Assembly: GCA_020445315.1 (NCBI GenBank)
Contig: JAGRGW010000149.1
Location: forward strand, 1-32,087
Length of the DNA: 32,087 nt
From: Gammaproteobacteria bacterium
GTDB taxonomy: Bacteria > Pseudomonadota > Gammaproteobacteria > Chromatiales > Chromatiaceae
Direction: 5' to 3'
How positions within the stretch are numbered: the first letter of the stretch is position 1; each line of letters opens with the position of its first letter. Both the position numbers and the translations under genes were made by a program. Positions 1 through 8,699 of the stretch are shown piece by piece. The notes below the pieces were generated by a model. The model worked only from the letters and a program-made list of their open reading frames with translations. It did no database searches and was not told the origin of the DNA.

Positions 1-1899
1 TTCGGCAAGGACCACAACACGCCGGTGGACCAGATCGCCAACGGTCCCTACGACCGCACGCCCACCGGTCGGGGCTTCGACTACTTCTACGGTTTCATCG
101 CCGGCGAGACGTCCCAGTGGGAACCGACTTTGTGGGAGAACACCACGCCGATCTCCCTCCCGCATGTCGAGGACTACGAGGATTACCACCTCACCGAGGA
201 CTTGGCGGACAAGGCCATTACCTGGATGCGCCGACACCGCGCCATGAACCCGGACCGCCCCTTCCTCATGTGGTGGACGCCGGGCGCCGTGCACGGCCCC
301 CACCATGTCGCGCAGGCGTGGGCGGACAAGTACAAGGGCAAGTTCGACGACGGCTGGGATGCCTTCCAGGCGCGGGTCTTCGAGCGGCAGAAGGCCATGG
401 GCTGGATTCCCGACAACACGATCCGGGCACCGCGGCCGCAAGGCATGCCCGCATGGGCTGACATCCCGGACGACGAAAAGGCCTTCCAGGCACGCCTGAT
501 GGAGGTTTACGCCGGCTTTCTCGAGCACACGGACGTGCAGGTCGGCAAGCTGCTCGACGAGTTGGACGCCCTCGGTGTTCGCGACAACACGCTGGTCATG
601 TACATCCTTTCGGACAACGGCGCCTCCGCCGAGGGCATGGAAGGCAGCGTGGCGGAGCTGAACGCCCAGAACGGTATCCCGTCCAGGGTGGAGGAACACA
701 TCACCGTGGCCGAGCAACTCGGCGGTCTCGATGCGATCGGCGGGCCGAAGATGGACAATATGTACCACTCGGCCTGGGCCTGGGCCGGGGGCAGCCCGCT
801 CCGTTACACCAAGCTGGTGGCAGCCGACTGGGGCGGCACACGCACCCCGATGGTGATCTCCTGGCCGAATCGGATAAAACCGGACGACACGCCGAGATCC
901 CAGTTCACCCACGTCAACGACGTGGTGCCGACGATCTACGAGATCCTGGGCATTACGCCGCCTAAGGTGGTGGACGGCCACGAGCAGGATCCCATCGACG
1001 GGGTGAGCTTCGCCTACACCTTCGATGCCCCGCAAGCACCGGAGCGCAAGAAGGCCCAGTACTTCGAGATCATGGCCAGTCGCGGCATTTATTACGAGGG
1101 CTGGATGGCCAGCACCTTCGGGCCGCGCACCCCCTGGGTGGCGGACATATCAGGGCTCCTGGGCTGGAATCCGACGCAGGACCGGTGGCAGTTGTTCGAT
1201 ACCCGGAACGACTACTCGCTCATGAACGACCTTGCCGCAGAGGATCCTGAAAAACTCGAGGTGCTGAAGGCCCTGTTCATGCAGGTAGCCAGGGACAACA
1301 AGGTGCTGCCCGTTGGCGGGGGGCTCTACGTGGGACTGAACCCTCAGGAGATGAAGCGCAGCGGCAACAACGAATGGACGCTGTTCGAGGGCATGACTCG
1401 CATTCCGGAGTCCGAGGCCCCGAACATGCGTAACGGCAACCTGCGAGCCGAGATCGAAGCGATGGTGCCCGAAGGCGTCAACGGCGTCATCTTCGCCCTG
1501 GGCGGTTATGCTGGCGGCGTCAGCCTCTTCGCCGTGGACGGCACCCTCCACTACGAGTACAGCGCCCTGTTACTCAAGCGCGATACCATCGAGGTGGGTC
1601 CGCTGCCGGCCGGCAAGGTTTCGATTGCCATGGAGATGCGCACGCCCATGGAGCGGGCGGCACCGGCGGAGCTGAAATTCTGGATCAACGGCGCACCGGC
1701 CAACGGTGGTACCGTGCGGCGTACGGTGCCGGCCGTCTTCACGGCTTCGGAAACCTTCGACGTCGGAATGGACCTGAGCTCGCCGGTGGCAGACGCCTAC
1801 TTTGACCAGGCACCTTTCGCCTTCGAGGGCAGGCTCGAGCGCCTGCACTTCGAAAACCTGTCGCCGCAGGCTGCTGTTCGTGTAATCCCGGATGACTGA
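1..1899 (+). CDS. arylsulfatase (sulfatase family), 5'-truncated by window edge
   Basis: The reading frame is open from base 1, so the gene starts outside the window. A GTG at 25 is internal and is not the start. The first visible residues, FGKDHNTP followed by a GFDYFYGF stretch, match the conserved sulfatase segment that lies well after the catalytic formylglycine. The CxPxR-type formylglycine site is therefore off the left edge and cannot be checked. SDNGAS, near 611-628, is the usual metal-ligand segment of arylsulfatase A-like enzymes. WGGTRTPMVISWP (about 829-867) is the second conserved region. About 200 C-terminal residues after the core form a beta-rich extension. Enzymes of this type hydrolyse sulfate esters, usually in the periplasm. 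The substrate cannot be read from the sequence. The DUF1254 gene follows closely and is probably cotranscribed. Confidence 0.9.
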   Translation, partial: FGKDHNTPVDQIANGPYDRTPTGRGFDYFYGFIAGETSQWEPTLWENTTPISLPHVEDYEDYHLTEDLADKAITWMRRHRAMNPDRPFLMWWTPGAVHGPHHVAQAWADKYKGKFDDGWDAFQARVFERQKAMGWIPDNTIRAPRPQGMPAWADIPDDEKAFQARLMEVYAGFLEHTDVQVGKLLDELDALGVRDNTLVMYILSDNGASAEGMEGSVAELNAQNGIPSRVEEHITVAEQLGGLDAIGGPKMDNMYHSAWAWAGGSPLRYTKLVAADWGGTRTPMVISWPNRIKPDDTPRSQFTHVNDVVPTIYEILGITPPKVVDGHEQDPIDGVSFAYTFDAPQAPERKKAQYFEIMASRGIYYEGWMASTFGPRTPWVADISGLLGWNPTQDRWQLFDTRNDYSLMNDLAAEDPEKLEVLKALFMQVARDNKVLPVGGGLYVGLNPQEMKRSGNNEWTLFEGMTRIPESEAPNMRNGNLRAEIEAMVPEGVNGVIFALGGYAGGVSLFAVDGTLHYEYSALLLKRDTIEVGPLPAGKVSIAMEMRTPMERAAPAELKFWINGAPANGGTVRRTVPAVFTASETFDVGMDLSSPVADAYFDQAPFAFEGRLERLHFENLSPQAAVRVIPDD

Positions 1900-1970
1900 T
1901 GCCACAACGGCGACCCTGCCCTATCGATGACGAACGAGCAGATTGGCCTTTACGGCAAGGAATACGCCCC

Positions 1971-3392
1971 ATGAAACGTTTCAACGCACTGAGTATCCTG
2001 GTCTGTCTGGCAGCGGCCTTTGCCGTCAGCGGATACCCGAACTCAACCGAAGCGGAAGCCTCCGCTCTCACGCCGGAGGATGCCCGCTCCATCGCGAAAG
2101 ACGCTTATGTCTACGCCAATGCGGTGGTGGACAACTACCGCGTCTTCTACGGGGCCTTCGTCGACGAGACGGATCCGGAATACAAGACGCCGATCAACCG
2201 GCTCTTGAACCTGGCGCGGGTCTACACGCACGAGGACCGGGCCGTGCAGACGCCCAACTCGGACACTCCCTACAGCTGGCTGGCCCTGGATCTGCGCGCC
2301 GAGCCGTACGTGCTGACGGTGCCGGAGATCGGGGAGGAGCGCTATTTCAGCATCCAGCTCATCGATCTCTACACCCACAATTTTGCCTACATCGGCAGCC
2401 GGGCCACCGGCAACGGTGGCGGCCATTTCCTGATCGCAGGACCGGGTTGGCACGGTGACGTGCCCGGAGGCATCACCAAAGCGATCCAGGCCGAAACGGA
2501 ACTGGTAACTGCCGTCTATCGGACACAACTGTTCAATCCGGCGGACATCGAGAACGTGAAGGCCGTCCAGGCCGGCTACAAGGCGCAGCCCCTCTCCGCG
2601 TTTCTCGGCCAGCCGGCGCCCCAGGCCACCGCTGCCATCGACTTCATCGCGCCGTTGACGCGCGAGGAGATCACGCGATCGCCAAGGGTCTTCCAGCAGT
2701 TGAATTTCGTCCTGCAGTTCTGCCCCACGCACCCGTCCGAGCAAGCCCTCATGGCGCGTTTTGCCCGAGTCGGCATCGGCGCCGGAAAGACCTTCGACTG
2801 GGACGCTTTCCCACCCGATGTCCAGGAGGCCATCGGTCAGGGCATCGCCGACGCCTGGGCCGACTTTGCAACACTAAAGGAACGAGCCGACGCCGGCGAG
2901 GTCGGTTCCGGTGACGTATTCGGCACGAGGGAGCATCTGGAGAACAACTACCTTCATCGCATGGCCGGTGCCGTTCTTGGCATCTGGGGCAACAGCGAGG
3001 CCGAGGCGATCTACCCGTCCTACTACGTGGATGCCGACGGGGAGAAGCTCGACGGCGCCTATCGATATACCCTGCGGTTCGCGCCGGGTCGGTTGCCGCC
3101 CGTCAACGCGTTCTGGTCACTGACGATGTACGAATTGCCGGAGAGCCTGTTGGTGGAGAACCCCATCAACCGTTACCTGCTCAACTCACCCATGCTCGAT
3201 GATTTCGTACGCGACGATGACGGCGGGATCACGCTCCACCTGCAACACGTTTCCCCGGGCAAGGACAAGGAAGCCAACTGGTTGCCGGCGCCCAAGGGCC
3301 CATTCAGCGCGGTGCTGCGTCTCTACTGGCCGAAGCCCGAAGCAGTCGACGGCACCTGGCAGGTGCCACCGCTGGAGCGAGCCAAGCCGTGA
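1971..3392 (+). CDS. secreted DUF1254/DUF1214 domain protein
   Basis: The protein has 473 residues. I chose the ATG at 1971 because it opens directly onto a signal peptide (MKRFNALSILVCLAAAFA, cleavage near residue 28) and has a GGCAAGG element about 9 bases upstream. The frame is open further upstream to 1899, but that part lacks signal-peptide character. A DUF1254 domain fills roughly residues 40-175 (YVYANAVVDNYRVFYGAF, then QTPNSDTPYSWLALDLRAEP). A DUF1214 domain lies at about 345-470 (PPVNAFWSLTMYELP). The two domains normally occur together in exported proteins whose biochemical role is not settled. It starts 72 bases after the sulfatase stop, so the pair probably forms one transcript. 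A joint role is inferred from position only. Confidence 0.9.
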   Translation: MKRFNALSILVCLAAAFAVSGYPNSTEAEASALTPEDARSIAKDAYVYANAVVDNYRVFYGAFVDETDPEYKTPINRLLNLARVYTHEDRAVQTPNSDTPYSWLALDLRAEPYVLTVPEIGEERYFSIQLIDLYTHNFAYIGSRATGNGGGHFLIAGPGWHGDVPGGITKAIQAETELVTAVYRTQLFNPADIENVKAVQAGYKAQPLSAFLGQPAPQATAAIDFIAPLTREEITRSPRVFQQLNFVLQFCPTHPSEQALMARFARVGIGAGKTFDWDAFPPDVQEAIGQGIADAWADFATLKERADAGEVGSGDVFGTREHLENNYLHRMAGAVLGIWGNSEAEAIYPSYYVDADGEKLDGAYRYTLRFAPGRLPPVNAFWSLTMYELPESLLVENPINRYLLNSPMLDDFVRDDDGGITLHLQHVSPGKDKEANWLPAPKGPFSAVLRLYWPKPEAVDGTWQVPPLERAKP

Positions 3393-3458
3393 AAACCGAG
3401 CGATGCTTTCTGGCTGGAAATGGAAACTATCCGCGCGTTCAGATCACGCAATTGACCG

Positions 3459-4718
3459 TTACGTCATGCGGATCGATACCATGACGCCGCCTCCGTCACG
3501 GTTGGCGACCCGGATCTGCCACCCGTACAGGTCGCACAACCGCTTGACGATATTGAGGCCGATCCCCTCACCTGCCTTCTGCACGCCACGGCCGCGCACA
3601 TGGCGATCGAAGATGTGCGGGATGAGCGCCTCGTCGATCCCACAGCCGCTGTCCTCCACGCGAATACCGTCGCGATCGACGCGGACGTGGATCACACCCT
3701 CGTCGGAGTAATTGATAGCGTTACGACAGAGGTTGCTGAGTATGATTTCGATGACCTTGCGATGGACCGGAACGCACAACGGTGCGACGGCTTCGAGCGT
3801 CATTTCCAGCGGCTTGCCGTCCAGCAGCGCGGCGAGCTTGCCGAGTTCGGCTTCCGCCACCCCGGCCACGTCAACCGCCTCGGCATCCTCCAGGCGCTTC
3901 GGCTCGCGACCGAGGATGAGAAAGGCGTCGATCAGTTCGGAGACATCCTTGCAGGCGCGGCGGATCATGCGGGCGCGACCGCTCCCCTTTTCGCCCAGTG
4001 CAGGTTCCGCCTCGAGGAACTGGGCGGCACCGTCGATGATCGTGATCGGCGTGCGCAATTCGTGACTGACGTCTGAACTGAAGCGGCGCTCACGTTCGAC
4101 GAGGTCTTCCAGCCGACGCTTGTACTCGTCCATGGCCAGGACCAGCTCGCGCGTTTCGCCCTTCAGTCCCTGCGTCGACAGCTCCGGTATGGGCTGGGCC
4201 GGTGAACTGTCGCGCAATCGGCGCGCGATACGCAGAACCGGAGACACGGCGCGCAGGCTCAGCCTGTACGCAACCCAACTGGTCCCGTAAACGATGATCA
4301 ACAACAGGGTGACGGGCACCAGGCCGAACAAACCCACCAGGCGATCGACGTTGTAGCCGGAGAACACGAGGTAGAGGCGCCCGCCGTCGAAGTCCTCCAC
4401 GTAAACGGGCAAAGGGCGTTCGTGGCCGGGAAGCGCCACGCCGCCGTGGAGACCCGGCGGCAGGGTCCGGAGGATTTCCGGTGTACTGCCGCGCCCGTCA
4501 CGATCGACCAGGTACCCCACGAGATTGCGCGTGCGCGGCAGCGGGTAGCCGGGATCCTGTTCGTAGGACTCGATGAACGTCTGCGCCTCGAGGGCCAGCG
4601 CCTGTCGAACCAGCACCTTCTGCAGCACCCAGGCCACGGCGGATACGCTCAACAACACGGCCAGGAAGATGAAGGCGCCCTGCAGCAACACGCGTTGCCA
4701 ACGTTCGCCTTCGTTCAT
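3459..4718 (-). CDS. sensor histidine kinase (HAMP/HisKA/HATPase_c)
   Basis: This is a 419-residue membrane sensor kinase of a two-component system. TM1 spans about residues 11-33, a periplasmic sensor region of about 95 residues follows, and TM2 spans about 127-150. A HAMP linker leads to HisKA, where the phospho-acceptor is His219 in SSDVSHELRTP. The ATPase domain shows the N box (NLCRNAIN, Asn333), the G1 box (EDSGCG, 355-360) and the G2 box (GEGIGLNI, 383-390), so it looks catalytically intact. Its start overlaps the response-regulator stop by 4 bases (ATGA), and it is the last gene of the ten-gene operon that begins at 12251. The periplasmic sensor domain matches no family I recognise, so the signal is unknown. 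The neighbouring lipid-modification genes suggest envelope or membrane stress. Confidence 0.94.
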   Translation of the reverse strand: MNEGERWQRVLLQGAFIFLAVLLSVSAVAWVLQKVLVRQALALEAQTFIESYEQDPGYPLPRTRNLVGYLVDRDGRGSTPEILRTLPPGLHGGVALPGHERPLPVYVEDFDGGRLYLVFSGYNVDRLVGLFGLVPVTLLLIIVYGTSWVAYRLSLRAVSPVLRIARRLRDSSPAQPIPELSTQGLKGETRELVLAMDEYKRRLEDLVERERRFSSDVSHELRTPITIIDGAAQFLEAEPALGEKGSGRARMIRRACKDVSELIDAFLILGREPKRLEDAEAVDVAGVAEAELGKLAALLDGKPLEMTLEAVAPLCVPVHRKVIEIILSNLCRNAINYSDEGVIHVRVDRDGIRVEDSGCGIDEALIPHIFDRHVRGRGVQKAGEGIGLNIVKRLCDLYGWQIRVANRDGGGVMVSIRMT

Positions 4719-5461
4719 GCCGGCGTGTCGCCCTTGTCGTGCAGCCGGTAACCCACCCCGTGCATGGTATGCAACAGTTTATGCGAGAACGGTTTGTCGA
4801 CAGCGTTGCGAATCGCCGAGATGTGCGTACGCAGCGCGTCACTGTCGGTCGGCGCGTCACCCCAGACATGGGTCTCGATCTCGCGTCGCGACACCACCCG
4901 GTGCTGGTTCTCCATCAACAACTGCAGGATCTTGAACGGAACCGGGTTCAGCGCCACCGGCTGGTCACCGCGTGCCACCTCGCGTGTCTCCGGATCCAGC
5001 GTCAGGTCGGCCACCTGCAACAAGGTGCGACCACCGAGCCCGAAACGCCGCCAGAGCGCCTGGACCCGGGCATAGACCTCGAGCATCTCGAACGGTTTGA
5101 CCAGGTAGTCGTCGGCGCCGGCGGCAAACCCGGCGAGCTTGTCGTCGAGGGTGTCACGCGCCGTCAGCATCAGGATCGGTATGTTCGAGCGTTTGACCGT
5201 GCGCAGTTGCTTGCACAGCTCCACCCCGTCGAGGCCCGGCAACGCCAGGTCGAGGACGATCACGTCGTGGTCCCCGCTGGCCGCCAGGTGCAGCCCGGTC
5301 AACCCGTCGTGCGCATAGTCGACGACATGACCGCGATCGCCGAAGAAGTCCACCAGCAAGGTCGCGATGTCGGTGTTGTCTTCGATAATCAAGACCCGAC
5401 CATGAAAATCGCTCAACGTTCCTGCCCGCCTTTCAGAAAGCCACGTCGATCGGCCGTGCAT
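4715..5461 (-). CDS. OmpR/PhoB-family response regulator
   Basis: This is a two-domain transcription factor. Counted from the ATG at 5461, the receiver has the acidic pair E27/D28, phospho-acceptor Asp71 (VIVLDLALPGLDG) and Lys122 (VKPFE). A winged-helix DNA-binding domain covers about 145-243 (RTHISAIRNAVDKP, HTMHGVGYRL). The start is uncertain. ATG 5461 would overlap the upstream methyltransferase by 29 bases. A TTG at 5416 begins nearer the receiver and has a purine-rich GCAGGA just before it. It is translationally coupled to the histidine kinase (4-base overlap) and is most simply its partner. The 11-bp-phased TCAA repeats at 12298-12335, at the head of this operon, are a plausible target, which would make the operon autoregulated. 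Confidence 0.94.
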   Translation of the reverse strand: MHGRSTWLSERRAGTLSDFHGRVLIIEDNTDIATLLVDFFGDRGHVVDYAHDGLTGLHLAASGDHDVIVLDLALPGLDGVELCKQLRTVKRSNIPILMLTARDTLDDKLAGFAAGADDYLVKPFEMLEVYARVQALWRRFGLGGRTLLQVADLTLDPETREVARGDQPVALNPVPFKILQLLMENQHRVVSRREIETHVWGDAPTDSDALRTHISAIRNAVDKPFSHKLLHTMHGVGYRLHDKGDTPA

Positions 5462-6704
5462 CCGGCTTGCTCAACAGCATCTGCACCGTACCGAGGTGGC
5501 GTTCGGCAAGACCGCCTTCGCTGTAGCACAGGTAGAACTCCCACATGCGGATGAACTCGTCCGGATAGCCAAGGGCTTTCACCTCCTGGAGTCGTGCCAT
5601 GAATCGCGCCCGCCAGTCCCGCAGCGTTCGGGCGTAGTGCAGCCCGATATCCTCGAGATGGGCAATACGCATGTCGCTGGCGCGTGTCAGCGCATTTGAC
5701 ATCGCTGTCACCGACGGCAGGAACCCACCCGGGAAAACGAATCGCTTGATGAAGTCTACCTCTTGCAATGCCTGTTTGTAGTACCGATCGTCAACGGTGA
5801 TCGCCTGGATCAACATCTGACCTTCCGGCTTGAGCAGCCGGCTGCACTGCGCGAAATAGGTCTCCATGAACTGGTGACCGACCGCCTCGATCATCTCGAT
5901 CGACACGATGCGATCGTAGCTGCCCCCGAGTTCCCGGTAGTCGTCGAAGCGGACATCGATAAGATCGGTCAAACCGGCTGCCGCGACCCGCTCCGTTGCC
6001 AGATCAAACTGCTCACGCGAGATCGTGGTCGTTGTGACGCGGCAGCCGTAATGCTTCGCCGCATGGATCGCGAGCCCGCCCCAACCAGTGCCGATTTCGA
6101 GCAAGTGATGCCCCGCCTGCAGGTCCAGCTTGCGGCATACGCGGTCGAGCTTGGCCACGGCGGCCGTGTCGAGATCGGTTTCCGGTGTCGTGTAATAGGC
6201 GCTGGAATACATCAGCTGCGGATCGAGAAACAGCCGGAACAGATCGTTGCCGATATCGTAATGCGCCTGGATGTTGCGGCGACTGCCCTCCCGGGTGTTG
6301 CGCTGCAGCCAATGCGCGAGCCGATGCAGCGGCCTTACCAGCAGGCTGACGCCACCGTCGACGGCATCCAGTACGGCGCGGTTGCGGAGAAACAGGCGGA
6401 CCAGGTCGGTCAACTGCTCGCAGTGCCACAGACCCTTGATAAAGGCCTCGCCAGCGCCCGCGGAACCGCCGAACGCCAGGTCCGACCAGGCGGCCGGATG
6501 ATCGATCCGCACGACCACGGACCGCGGCAGCACGTCACAAGGCGTACCGAACTGCCACACCCGGTCACCTTCCTCGATCTTCAGCAGACCGACCGAGAGA
6601 CGGTTCAGCTGGCGCAGCATCAACGACCGCGCCAGGCGGTCGAGCAATGAGTCTTCCCCACGTTCAGCGGAACCGGGGGCAGCGGGAACAATAGTGTCAG
6701 TCAT
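5433..6704 (-). CDS. CFA-synthase-like SAM-dependent fatty-acid methyltransferase
   Basis: The 423-residue protein belongs to the cyclopropane-fatty-acyl-phospholipid synthase family. Members use S-adenosylmethionine to methylate or cyclopropanate double bonds of phospholipid acyl chains. Visible motifs are HYDIGNDLFRLFLDP (148-162), the SAM-binding LLEIGTGWGGLAIHAA (201-216), and the SIEMIEAVGHQF segment with the conserved Glu. The segment that reads YSCGYW in E. coli Cfa is YSSAYY here, so the active-site Cys position (E. coli Cys139) is Ser168. This suggests a subfamily that may not make cyclopropanes. The start overlaps the DUF1365 stop by 4 bases. Together with the FAD oxidoreductase and DUF1365 it forms a commonly co-occurring trio. 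The gene symbol cfa is withheld because the product lipid is uncertain. Confidence 0.9.
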   Translation of the reverse strand: MTDTIVPAAPGSAERGEDSLLDRLARSLMLRQLNRLSVGLLKIEEGDRVWQFGTPCDVLPRSVVVRIDHPAAWSDLAFGGSAGAGEAFIKGLWHCEQLTDLVRLFLRNRAVLDAVDGGVSLLVRPLHRLAHWLQRNTREGSRRNIQAHYDIGNDLFRLFLDPQLMYSSAYYTTPETDLDTAAVAKLDRVCRKLDLQAGHHLLEIGTGWGGLAIHAAKHYGCRVTTTTISREQFDLATERVAAAGLTDLIDVRFDDYRELGGSYDRIVSIEMIEAVGHQFMETYFAQCSRLLKPEGQMLIQAITVDDRYYKQALQEVDFIKRFVFPGGFLPSVTAMSNALTRASDMRIAHLEDIGLHYARTLRDWRARFMARLQEVKALGYPDEFIRMWEFYLCYSEGGLAERHLGTVQMLLSKPDARPIDVAF

Positions 6705-7462
6705 GCTTGTTTATTCGCCACGACCGGCGTCTCCTTCGGCTTGGTATGAATATGCACGGGGGTCTTCTTCAGCCACAGGCACAATGCCTCGAAATAGATG
6801 GCGGCGATGACCTTCAGCGTTACGAACGGAAAAGCAAACAGGTTCCGCGCCAGGTTAGGGCCGCTGAACGGCTCCCGTTGCAGCACCAGCGAGGCATCGA
6901 ACAGGCGCTCACCGTTCTGCAGGTTCTCGATGTGCACGCTCAGGCGCTCGCCCGGGTCGCTGATCGCCCAGCGATAGGACATGTCGAGGTCCATGAAGGG
7001 CGAAACGTGGAACGTTTTTTGGCTCTCCGGTCGCTCGACGTCCATTGGCACCAGGTAACAGTGCTGTTCTCCCCAAGGGGTATTGTTGACCTCGGCGAGC
7101 ACGCACTGCGGGCGATCTTCGCGGTCATAGCAGAAGTAAAAGCTCACCGGATTGAAGCCGAAACCGAAGTAACGCAGGTGGGTGAGCAAACAGATCCGGC
7201 CCGACGGCATCTCGCCACCCAGCTCGACGACCTTTTGCCGGACCGCCTCCTGCAAAGACAGGTCCTGGGGCCCTAGGTGGTCACTGCGGCGGAAGCGCAC
7301 CGGTGCCGGACGCCGGCTGGAGCAGAACCAAAGCCGGTCCAACGTCTGCGGCAGCTCGTCCAGGTCGAGGTAGACCTGAAACAGGCGGTAGCGGAACGCG
7401 TGCCGGCGCGGCTTGTACCGGGTGTGCCTAACTTGCCCGCGATAGAGCGCGCTGCGCACCAT
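6701..7462 (-). CDS. DUF1365 domain-containing protein
   Basis: The 253-residue protein opens with the typical family start, ALYRGQVRHTRYKPRRHAFRYRL reduced here to its key elements ALYRG, RH and HAFRYR. Further conserved pieces are LTHLRYFGFGFNPVSFYFCY (about residues 135-154), EVNNTPWGEQHCYLV and FHVSPFMDLD. DUF1365 proteins are almost always encoded beside an FAD-dependent oxidoreductase and a CFA-like methyltransferase, as here. Their biochemical role is not established to my knowledge, although a part in fatty-acyl modification is implied. The start overlaps the oxidoreductase gene by 35 bases and the stop overlaps the methyltransferase start by 4 bases, indicating translational coupling. 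Hydrophobic stretches near the C terminus (ARNLFAFPFVTLKVIAAIYF) suggest membrane association. Confidence 0.92.
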   Translation of the reverse strand: MVRSALYRGQVRHTRYKPRRHAFRYRLFQVYLDLDELPQTLDRLWFCSSRRPAPVRFRRSDHLGPQDLSLQEAVRQKVVELGGEMPSGRICLLTHLRYFGFGFNPVSFYFCYDREDRPQCVLAEVNNTPWGEQHCYLVPMDVERPESQKTFHVSPFMDLDMSYRWAISDPGERLSVHIENLQNGERLFDASLVLQREPFSGPNLARNLFAFPFVTLKVIAAIYFEALCLWLKKTPVHIHTKPKETPVVANKQA

Positions 7463-8699
7463 TCACCTCCGAAAATTCATCCAATGCCTGCAGCGCACTG
7501 ACCACGCCGTCTTCGTGGAAACCGTTGCGCCAGTAGGCGCCGCAGTAGAACGTACGGTCGATACCGCTGATCTCACTGCGCCGCGCCTGGGCGACAACCG
7601 ATTCTTCCGTATAAACCGGGTGCTCGTAGACCATCCGTTTCAACACCCTCCCCGGGTCGACGGCCCCGGTGTCGTTGAGGGTCACGAGAAAACGTGTCGG
7701 TGCATCGAGGTTCTGCAGGCGGTTCATGTCGTAGGTCAGCGTCACCTTGTCGGTCTGTCCGGCCATGCGGTAGTTCCAGGACGCCCAGGCGAGGCACCGC
7801 GTCGGCATGACCGAAGTGTCGGTATGCAGCACTGCCTCGTTGCGCTGATAGCGCAGCTGCCCGAGCACCTCGCTCTCGGCGCGCGTTGGATCGGACAGCA
7901 TGGCCAGCGCCTGGTCGCTATGCGTCGCGATGAAGACGGCGTCGAACACCTCCGCGCCGTATGGGCGACTGACCACGCGCACACCGTGCGGCAGGCGGGT
8001 GACGGACTCTACCGGGGTGTCGAGTCGGATACCGGCGGCATACCCAGCCGACATCGGGGCCAGGTACTCGCGTGATCCACCGCGAATCACGTACCACTGC
8101 GGCCGGTCGTTCAGCGAGAGCAGGCCGTGGTTGACGAAGAAGCGGATGAAGAAGCGCGCTGGAAACTGTTGCATCTGCAACGGATCGGTCGACCATATCG
8201 CGGCTCCCATGGGTACGATGTAGCGGTTGACGAAGTCATCGGAATAACCCTGCCGCCGCAGGTATTCGCCCAGTGGCTGGTCAGCGCTGCCGTCCTCGAG
8301 CGATCGCGGCGCCTCGCGGTTGAAGCGCAGGATCTCTTTCAGCATACGCAGGAAGTCGGGCCGCACCAGGTTGCGTCGCTGCGCGAACAGGGTGTTGAGC
8401 GAATGGCCGTTGTATTCCAGGTCTGCGCCGTCGTCACGGACGCTGAAACTCATCTCGGTCGGTTCGTAGGCCACACCCAACGCGTTCAGCAATCGCTGGA
8501 AATTCGGATAGGTGCGGTCGTTGAACACGATGAAGCCGGTATCCACGGCATAGTGCCGGCCGGCCCATTCGATGTCGTGGGTATGCGTGTGACCGCCGAG
8601 GTGACTGGCGGCCTCGAACAGCGTCACGTCGTGCTCCCTGCACAGGTGGTAGGCGGCGGTGTTGCCGGCAATGCCACCCCCGATTACGGCAATCCTCAT
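7428..8699 (-). CDS. FAD-dependent oxidoreductase (flavin amine oxidase-like)
   Basis: The 423-residue protein begins with a Rossmann FAD-binding motif (RIAVIGGGIAGNTAAYHL, residues 2-19) and then FEAASHLGGHTHTH, the typical continuation in the flavin-containing amine oxidoreductase superfamily. VDTGFIVFNDRTYPNF and FIATHSDQAL are also characteristic of the subgroup found beside DUF1365 and CFA-like genes. In Rhodobacter, a flavoprotein of this general type acts with CFA-like methyltransferases to make methylated furan fatty acids (the Ufa pathway, from memory). A similar desaturation or oxidation of a fatty-acyl chain is therefore a reasonable inference here. The start overlaps the lipocalin stop by 4 bases. 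It lacks a signal peptide, so it should act on the cytoplasmic side. Confidence 0.9.
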   Translation of the reverse strand: MRIAVIGGGIAGNTAAYHLCREHDVTLFEAASHLGGHTHTHDIEWAGRHYAVDTGFIVFNDRTYPNFQRLLNALGVAYEPTEMSFSVRDDGADLEYNGHSLNTLFAQRRNLVRPDFLRMLKEILRFNREAPRSLEDGSADQPLGEYLRRQGYSDDFVNRYIVPMGAAIWSTDPLQMQQFPARFFIRFFVNHGLLSLNDRPQWYVIRGGSREYLAPMSAGYAAGIRLDTPVESVTRLPHGVRVVSRPYGAEVFDAVFIATHSDQALAMLSDPTRAESEVLGQLRYQRNEAVLHTDTSVMPTRCLAWASWNYRMAGQTDKVTLTYDMNRLQNLDAPTRFLVTLNDTGAVDPGRVLKRMVYEHPVYTEESVVAQARRSEISGIDRTFYCGAYWRNGFHEDGVVSALQALDEFSEVNGAQRALSRAS

